From the NCBI GenBank assembly GCA_009917695.1, contig JAACJG010000010.1, forward strand, positions 120,207-184,206: a stretch of 64,000 nt of DNA, given 5' to 3'. The DNA is from Candidatus Rifleibacterium amylolyticum (GTDB taxonomy: Bacteria; Muiribacteriota; Ozemobacteria; Ozemobacterales; Ozemobacteraceae). The notes below the pieces were generated by a model, which was not told where the DNA came from, ran no database searches, and saw only the letters and a list, made by a program, of their open reading frames with translations. The translations under genes and the position numbers were made by a program. Below are positions 59,180 through 64,000 of this stretch, piece after piece. The number at the start of each line of letters is the position of its first letter. Position 1 is the stretch's first letter.

Positions 59180-59653
59180 ATGAAAAAAGTTGCGGTTACA
59201 TTTTTGATGCTTATAATGGCGGTCGGAGGATATTGCATGATCGAAACGCTCAGTCTCGAAGAACTTGCCAGCAGGTCTGACGTGATCGCACTCGTCGATG
59301 TCGTCGGGGTCAAGGCTGTTGGTCGACTGCCTTCACAGGTTGAGGTAATAGCCAATCTGGTTAAGGTCAATGAACCCTTCAAGGGCAGTGTCGCCGTCGG
59401 CGAAAATCTCAAGATAAAGACCTGGCGAGGCATCGAAGATAACCCGACACTGGTCGAAGGTTCGCGCGTACTGCTGTTTTTGCGACGCAGCGATAATCAC
59501 TATACAGTTGTTAACGGAGTTCAGGGCTGGTGGCCACTCGATTCTGCCGGCAAATTTTCGGCTATGGGTACCGGCAAGACCATCGAAGACGTCAAAAAGG
59601 CGATAGAAAACCCGCCACCGCCGCCTCCCGCCCGCCCCAGACTAAGCCTCTAG
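59180..59653 (+). CDS. Small secreted protein of unknown function
   Basis: The start is ATG 59180 with GGAGG four bases upstream, giving 157 residues. A signal peptide (VTFLMLIMAVGGYC) is followed by SLEELASRSDVIALVDVVGV, IANLVKVNEPFKGSVAVGEN and LLFLRRSDNHYTVVNGVQGW, a beta-rich domain that could be an OB-like barrel. It ends in a polyproline tail. No family recognised with confidence. The next gene follows at 135 bases on the same strand. Confidence 0.72.
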   Translation: MKKVAVTFLMLIMAVGGYCMIETLSLEELASRSDVIALVDVVGVKAVGRLPSQVEVIANLVKVNEPFKGSVAVGENLKIKTWRGIEDNPTLVEGSRVLLFLRRSDNHYTVVNGVQGWWPLDSAGKFSAMGTGKTIEDVKKAIENPPPPPPARPRLSL

Positions 59654-59788
59654 AACTCTTTTTTGGCATCATTTCCGAACGACTTGCGCCGGGACTGAGC
59701 AGTGCAGCCTTGTGTTACCTGAAAGGCTGTTTGACTTTGTCTGTAGATCGAAGCATAATCACGCAATAAGCTTTACCCGGAGTGACTG

Positions 59789-61399
59789 ATGAAAATTACA
59801 GATCTTGAGAACGGCTTCGATCCACTTGATATGCACAATTACCGGATGGAAAACCTTCCTGTCCGCGAAAAAAGCAAAGTTGAACAACGCATTGCCCAGA
59901 TTGGCGTGCCGCTGGCCATACTGTCTTTCGTTCTTATCATGTGGGTTATTCCGCTGCCCTTTCTGGAAAACCTCAACCCCGAAACTCTCGGCAAAACTGC
60001 TAAAGCTACATTTGAGAAGCTTGGCGTCGAAGCGTTCAGCCGCATCAATATCGCCATGTTCGCGGTGTTTGTGTCATCAGTAATCTTGTGGATGACCGAG
60101 GCGATTCCCAACTATCTGACCTCGCTGATCTTGATCATCACCATGGTTTTTACCGGAATTCTGCCCGAAAAAGTCGCCTACGCCCAGCTTGGCCATGAAA
60201 TCATGTGGCTCAATATTCTTTCATTCATACTTGCCTCGATGCTGGTTGAAACCGGTGCTGCCAAACGCTTTGCTCTATGGTTCATCGTGCGCTTCGGCCA
60301 TAATGCGACTTCGATTTTTATCTCATTCATCCTGATCAACATCGTGCTGTCGGCTTTTATCTCAGCTACGACCGCCAAAGCTGCAATATTGCTGCCAATC
60401 TTTATGGTGATTGCCGCTGTTTATGGCGCTACCGGCGGTAAGCACAAGAACAATTTCGGGCGCAACATTGTTCTGCAGAACCTCTTTTGTATAAACATCG
60501 GCGCCAGCGCGTTCGTTACCGGCTCAGGTGCGAATCTGCTGGCGGCTTCGCTGATTGCCGGAGCGACCGGTGCCGGCTTCTTTTTTCAGGACTGGCTTAT
60601 CGTTGCCTTTCCAGTATCGCTGTCTCTGCTGTTCATCGGCTGGATAGTCGGCACCCGCATTATTTTCCCGCTCAGTGATGCCGAAAGAGTGCCACACATT
60701 CAGGGTGGCATGGAATCACTAAACGAAGAACTCAAGAAACTCGGGCCGGTCAAGTTCGAAGAAATCAAGGCAATTGTGCTGTTCGTGGTCATTCTGGCGC
60801 TGTGGGCTACCGACAAGTATCATGGCATCAGCGCTACGGCAGTTGCTTTTGTTGGCGCCATCGTTGCGCTGCTTCCCGGTATCGGTGTGGTAAAATGGAA
60901 CGATGTCGATATTCCCTGGCATCTGCTGATCTTCTCGGCCGGAGCCTACACTCTTGGCGCCGGCTTCAATGTAACCGACCTTCCTGCTATAACCGTCAAT
61001 GCCTTTTTTGATGCACTTAATCTCGGAAGCAACACACCATTCTGGGTGCTTTACATTATACTTACCGGCACCATGATGTTCAGTGCCATTCTGTTTCAAT
61101 CAAAAACCATGCGCACCATGATTTTTGTGCCGATCGCCATCGGCGTGGCGCAGCGCTTTGGTTTTGGTATCATGAGCCTGGCCTTGCCGGTTGCTTTGCT
61201 GATCGAGCATGTTTACGTGCTGCCCTTCAACAGCAAACCGGCTCTGTTGCTGTATTCAACCGACCATTACAGTTTTACCGACACCTTCAAGTTCGGTATA
61301 GCCATGATGATCATCAGCTGGCTGATCATCATTCTGATGGGCGAAACCTATTACCGCTTTCTCGGTTATACGCCAAATGGTGTTTTCGGCCTATTTTAA
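59789..61399 (+). CDS. SLC13/DASS-type sodium-coupled anion transporter
   Basis: The 536-residue protein has about twelve hydrophobic segments, an ion transporter superfamily layout and characteristic segments: FVSSVILWMTEAIPNYLTSL, FISATTAKAAILLPI, NIGASAFVTGSGANLLAAS and a second inverted-repeat half with WHLLIFSAGAYTLGAGFNVT and FQSKTMRTMIFVPIAIG. The family (DASS) transports dicarboxylates, citrate or sulfate with sodium. The substrate cannot be read from sequence. Two long hydrophilic stretches (1-40 and about 290-325) are cytoplasmic. It ends 21 bases before a shared terminator. Confidence 0.87.
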   Translation: MKITDLENGFDPLDMHNYRMENLPVREKSKVEQRIAQIGVPLAILSFVLIMWVIPLPFLENLNPETLGKTAKATFEKLGVEAFSRINIAMFAVFVSSVILWMTEAIPNYLTSLILIITMVFTGILPEKVAYAQLGHEIMWLNILSFILASMLVETGAAKRFALWFIVRFGHNATSIFISFILINIVLSAFISATTAKAAILLPIFMVIAAVYGATGGKHKNNFGRNIVLQNLFCINIGASAFVTGSGANLLAASLIAGATGAGFFFQDWLIVAFPVSLSLLFIGWIVGTRIIFPLSDAERVPHIQGGMESLNEELKKLGPVKFEEIKAIVLFVVILALWATDKYHGISATAVAFVGAIVALLPGIGVVKWNDVDIPWHLLIFSAGAYTLGAGFNVTDLPAITVNAFFDALNLGSNTPFWVLYIILTGTMMFSAILFQSKTMRTMIFVPIAIGVAQRFGFGIMSLALPVALLIEHVYVLPFNSKPALLLYSTDHYSFTDTFKFGIAMMIISWLIIILMGETYYRFLGYTPNGVFGLF

Positions 61400-61420
61400 G
61401 TAACTTTTTCAACCTATGTT

Positions 61421-61447
61421 AAAAAGCCCCCGATACGGGGGCTTTTT
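61421..61447. terminator. Bidirectional terminator between convergent genes
   Basis: AAAAAGCCCCC-GATAC-GGGGGCTTTTT: a perfect stem with A-run and T-run on both sides, so it can end the transporter transcript from the left and the CYTH-like gene transcript from the right. Confidence 0.93.
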
Positions 61448-61469
61448 AATAAATTTACGTGGCGTCAGC

Positions 61470-62324
61470 TCAGTCGTCGGTTTGATACTGGTAGATCATG
61501 CCGGTTTTGGTCTGATGGGAACTTATGAACATCTTGCCGCGCCTGACCAGATCGACGAAGAAATTGTCGATCAGATTGTGAGAGCTACTGTCACCGCGTT
61601 TCAGATATGCCTCAGTCTTGATCTTGAATGAGAATTCGGCAACCATGGGTGTGCTATCGCCTTTTTTATACCAGAGTGAAAACAGCGTTTTGGTTTTATC
61701 GAAGCCGAAGTCGATAGTGCCGTGCAGAATTCTCTGTTCGATGACCGAGATATTGTTTACGGTGGCAAGCTTGAGACTATCCTTCAGGCCTACTTTAGCC
61801 AGGCCCGGATAATACTTCTGCAAGTCTTTGATTGTGTCGGGAAGTTTTTTGAAGTTCTCGATTTTGCCGGATTTCGAAAAGATCGAGACTGGCGTAGCAG
61901 CCTTGACAACGACATCAACTTCTGAAGATACATCGTCGCCGTACTGCTTGGCCGGTTCAACTGGCGCGATAATCGCTGATTCGAGATCGGTTGCGCGAAA
62001 TTTGAGAGTCATCTCAGCTTTATCTTTTTTTTCTCTGATTCTAAGCAGAAAGCCCTTTTTATTGAGATCGAAGGCAGCTGAATCGATAAAGCAGATTTCA
62101 CGGTTCGGGCTTGATTTTACAATTTTCTGCGCGCGAAAATCATGATCCTTCGCAACCCTTTCGACGAGATCCCAGAAGAGTTCGCAACCCTTTCTTATGG
62201 AAGCGAAGTTTTCGGCTTTGAGCAGAACCTTGTATTCGCGAGAATCCGGTAATGTCGAAGTTCGAGCCATTGTCGCCGAACAGGTCAGCAGGACGAAGAG
62301 CAACGAAATCAGCAGTTTTCTCAT
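61470..62324 (-). CDS. Secreted CYTH-like protein
   Basis: Read from ATG 62324, which gives a clean signal peptide (LLISLLFVLLTCSATMA) and 284 residues; the longer frame to 62408 runs through the next gene. The mature part has the plan of a triphosphate tunnel (CYTH) fold: REYKVLLKAEN near the start, RKKGFLLRIREKKDKAEMTL-like basic strand with LKFRA (about 130-145), SSEVDVVVKAATP, and a late KTLFSLWYKKGD and FSFKIKTEAYLKRGD. The charged residues alternate as in tunnel enzymes, but no EXEXK motif is present. Secretion is unusual, since known family members are cytoplasmic. Confidence 0.65.
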   Translation of the reverse strand: MRKLLISLLFVLLTCSATMARTSTLPDSREYKVLLKAENFASIRKGCELFWDLVERVAKDHDFRAQKIVKSSPNREICFIDSAAFDLNKKGFLLRIREKKDKAEMTLKFRATDLESAIIAPVEPAKQYGDDVSSEVDVVVKAATPVSIFSKSGKIENFKKLPDTIKDLQKYYPGLAKVGLKDSLKLATVNNISVIEQRILHGTIDFGFDKTKTLFSLWYKKGDSTPMVAEFSFKIKTEAYLKRGDSSSHNLIDNFFVDLVRRGKMFISSHQTKTGMIYQYQTDD

Positions 62325-62326
62325 TG

Positions 62327-62794
62327 TTATTTCCAGTTTTTGTAGGGATTTTTGGTGAGGTTCGAGTTGAAGTAGCGTGGATCGCTGGTGACTTCTTCGC
62401 CGATCCATGCAGGCAGTTCGATCTTCTGGTTTTCTGAAGTCAGTTCGACTTCTGCAACAATAAGGCCATTGTTGTCGCCAAAAAATTCATCGACTTCCCA
62501 GGTCAGGCCAGCATGCGCGATTTTGTAGCGGTTCTTCTCGATAAGGGGCTTTTCGCAGAGGTTGCTGAGCATCGCGTTGGCATCGGCGGCCGGAATTTCA
62601 TATTCGTATTCAGCGCGAGAAGCACCTACAGTGATTCCCTTGATGGTCAGAAAACCTTTGTCGTCGATTGTTCTGACGCGAACTGTGCGCTCTTTGACGG
62701 TCGAGAGATAGCCCTGGCGGTAACTGGTGCCTTTGGCCAGATTTTTCCATTCAGTGCTTTTGACGAGATATTTGCGTTCGATTTCTTTTCCCAT
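62327..62794 (-). CDS. CYTH domain triphosphate tunnel metalloenzyme
   Basis: The 155-residue protein begins MGKEIERKYLVKSTEW, the EXEXK motif of the CYTH superfamily (triphosphatases and class IV adenylate cyclases). Basic strands follow (RTVRVRTIDDKGFLTIKGIT), then EYEYEIP, LIEKNRYKIAHAGLTWEVDE and LIVAEVELTSENQKI, the standard order of the tunnel fold; the length matches bacterial members. It probably hydrolyses inorganic or nucleoside triphosphate. It lies between two genes that look like relatives, with 2 and 9 bases between them. Confidence 0.93.
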   Translation of the reverse strand: MGKEIERKYLVKSTEWKNLAKGTSYRQGYLSTVKERTVRVRTIDDKGFLTIKGITVGASRAEYEYEIPAADANAMLSNLCEKPLIEKNRYKIAHAGLTWEVDEFFGDNNGLIVAEVELTSENQKIELPAWIGEEVTSDPRYFNSNLTKNPYKNWK

Positions 62795-62803
62795 GGCTGG
62801 CTC

Positions 62804-63406
62804 CTATTCGGGCATCGATTCCATGCCGATGATGCGTTTGATGGCATGCAGATAGTTGATGTTTTCGTATTCTTCGAGTCCGAGCATGGATTTGGCTTTG
62901 AGAATAGCCTCGATGTCTGTGGACTCGACAGCAACTGTGCTGATGGCTGCGCCATTGATCAGCAGTTCGGCATATTCGGTAATGCATTCGTTGACCATGA
63001 AGCCGAAGCGGCGCTTGAAGACACTTACCGGTACGAGATCCCTGTGTGGTCTGATGACTTCGTTTATGAACTGAGTAAGCGTATATTCATCGCGGGCGAA
63101 TTTGGGCATTTCGACGCCGAAGGCCGGAAAAACCTTTTCGGCAATCTCAGTCGCTTTCATCGGAAAGCTGCCTTTCATGCGTGGGTTCCACTGTTCAAGG
63201 CTTTTTTCGCTTTTGACAAATACTTTGATGTCCATCAGGTCATCGCGGATCTTGGTGTTGTTTTCACTGTTGCCGGCCGACATGATGTAGATTTCGGAGC
63301 TCTCTCGAATCTTGTCGAGCGGTGAGAGTTTGCGCATTTTCTTTTCGACCAGGCCGAAGTTCTGGGCAAAAGTTCTGAATTCAAAACGTGGTTTGATTTC
63401 GTTCAT
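62804..63406 (-). CDS. Probable CYTH-like protein of unknown function
   Basis: The 200-residue protein has AAAGGA before the ATG at 63406. Its N-terminus (PRFEFRTFAQNFG), basic/acidic middle strands (IYIMSAGNSENNTKIRDDLM, DIKVFVKSEKSL) and late strands (SVFKRRFGFMVNECITEYAE, ISTVAVESTDIEAILKA) fit the order expected for a CYTH-like tunnel fold, though the EXEXK signature is not complete. It is adjacent to a true CYTH gene and ends 9 bases before it, so the two are co-transcribed. The assignment is by pattern and context. Confidence 0.55.
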   Translation of the reverse strand: MNEIKPRFEFRTFAQNFGLVEKKMRKLSPLDKIRESSEIYIMSAGNSENNTKIRDDLMDIKVFVKSEKSLEQWNPRMKGSFPMKATEIAEKVFPAFGVEMPKFARDEYTLTQFINEVIRPHRDLVPVSVFKRRFGFMVNECITEYAELLINGAAISTVAVESTDIEAILKAKSMLGLEEYENINYLHAIKRIIGMESMPE

Positions 63407-63509
63407 GACAATCCTTTCAAGAAATATTCAGTATCAGATGATTTTAGTTTATTGCATCTGGTTGCGCAAGGCCGCATTTTGCATTGCTGCAACCGCAAAA
63501 ATACGCATG

Positions 63510-63539
63510 AAAAAACGACTCATCGTGAAATGAGTCGTT
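63510..63539 (-). terminator. Rho-independent terminator of an unidentified minus-strand transcript
   Basis: Read on the minus strand, AACGACTCAT / ATGAGTCGTT form a perfect 10-bp stem with a six-base loop, followed by six T residues. No coding gene ends just before it on that strand, which suggests a non-coding transcript or read-through control from the right. Confidence 0.75.
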
Positions 63540-63704
63540 GAAGGGGTTTAGAATCAGAGAGAGAGGTTGTTGCTTGAAAAAACTTGAGTGCTCAGAGGAA
63601 TTCACCTGGCAGTGAAACCTCTATTCATCTCATAGGCTTGCTCCTTGGGTTCGATAAGTTTAGTAACAATTCCAAGAGGAATCAACACTTTAAATGATAC
63701 GCAT

Positions 63705-63731
63705 TTAGTGTGCCAATTTAATTGACACTAA
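63705..63731. repeat. Imperfect palindrome TTAGTGT...ACACTAA
   Basis: TTAGTGTGCCAATT faces AATTGACACTAA with a two-base difference in arm length. It lies next to the sigma-54-like element and could be an operator. Confidence 0.4.
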
Positions 63732-63874
63732 AAAAATAGCAATTAAAGCCCGCCTCAGCTATGGGGCTCGTGAGGAAAAATACTAAATATCGTATAAAAC
63801 ACGAAAATAAACTATTGTATTTCGTATTGTTGGCTGCCTATTAGATAAAACCGGCTGAAATGCCTGGCTAAGGC

Positions 63875-64000
63875 TAGTGCTTTGTCAAAGTTGAGTTTGC
63901 GGATAAAGTGATTTCAGTTTAATCCTGGCGTCTTCAGTTGAGAACTGCCAGTCTACGGTTTTCTGGGTTTTGTTTCGACAATCAGTCCATGCCGTCACTA
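63875..64000 (-). mobile_element. Right end of an IS630-type insertion element, cut by the window edge
   Basis: It begins with TAGTGCTTTGTCAAAGTTGA, which resembles the ends of the small elements at 46522-46733, and contains the 3' end of a transposase gene. The terminal repeat overlaps the transposase stop codon. The remainder lies beyond the window. Confidence 0.7.
63885..64000 (-). CDS. IS630 family transposase, C-terminal fragment
   Basis: Only 37 codons plus the stop are visible. The peptide ends VDWQFSTEDARIKLKSLYP, which matches the typical C-terminus of IS630/Tc1-type transposases, then QTQL and TGA at 63885-63887. It is open at the window's right edge; whether the element is intact cannot be seen. 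Confidence 0.75.
   Translation of the reverse strand, partial: VTAWTDCRNKTQKTVDWQFSTEDARIKLKSLYPQTQL

Larger units (their letters stand above)
63407..63874. other. Gene-free region
   Basis: This stretch of 468 bases has no convincing coding frame. It holds the hairpin terminator at 63510-63539, an A+T-rich imperfect palindrome at 63705-63731, and, on the minus strand near 63701-63715, TGGCAC-N5-ATGC, which fits a sigma-54 -24/-12 element (GG-N10-GC). A minus-strand transcript from there to the terminator would be about 190 bases long, so a small RNA is possible. Confidence 0.45.

Overview
The window is about half G+C, gene-dense, and reads as one chromosomal block of a diderm (Gram-negative-type) bacterium. 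Support for that includes OmpH/Skp-like periplasmic proteins, a Cpx-type envelope stress module, a lipoprotein, many signal peptides and a type IV pilus-like system of minor pilins. No rRNA, tRNA or taxonomic marker beyond aspS is present. The combination of VWA/MoxR/DUF4159/DUF4175 genes, repeated minor-pilin triads and pilin-like C-termini suggests a deep-branching lineage (Riflebacteria-like or a PVC-group relative). That is inference only.

Left part (1-12 kb): a lipid II flippase gene (murJ) cut by the left edge and a voltage-sensor type ion channel with an RCK domain lie on the minus strand. A plus-strand operon follows, with a very large PilX-like protein, PilV-like and PilW-like pseudopilins and a TPR protein. 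Next come minus-strand genes for a HEAT/TPR repeat protein, an apparently dead M48 peptidase and an unknown secreted protein.

12-28 kb: a long minus-strand operon of the Bat/MoxR type. In transcription order it holds a MoxR ATPase, a DUF58 protein, a BatA-like VWA protein, a second VWA membrane protein, DUF4159, DUF4175, a TPR protein, a secreted protein of the family mislabelled asparagine synthetase B, and an active-looking membrane M48 protease. The genes are nearly all coupled by overlaps or gaps of a few bases. MoxR and the VWA proteins probably form a chaperone-like envelope complex, with the rest as accessory envelope proteins.

28-36 kb: a second minor-pilin set (PilV, PilX and PilW types) sits behind a 1387-residue secreted protein, a lipoprotein and two tandem OmpH-like paralogues.

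36-47 kb: an accessory-looking stretch of secreted proteins: a C45-like Ntn hydrolase, a caspase-like protease with Tudor/agenet-like domains, a class 3 lipase, an unknown protein with two C-P..G.Y...C..H motifs, a VIT-VWA protein whose C-terminus looks like a headless type IV pilin, and a protein with a GspG-like tail. Two small IS630-type MITE-like elements and a palindromic repeat follow.

47-64 kb: a fused MFS/spermidine synthase-like protein, aspS, a CpxA/CpxR pair with a divergent CpxP/Spy-like gene and a CpxR-box-like site, an ECF sigma/anti-sigma pair at the head of a third minor-pilin triad, a secreted zincin with a Thr-Asp repeat, an SLC13-type transporter, three consecutive CYTH-type or CYTH-like genes, a gene-free region and, at the right edge, the 3' end of an IS630-family transposase. 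There is no pilus assembly ATPase, secretin or major pilin here, so the pilins must rely on machinery encoded elsewhere.
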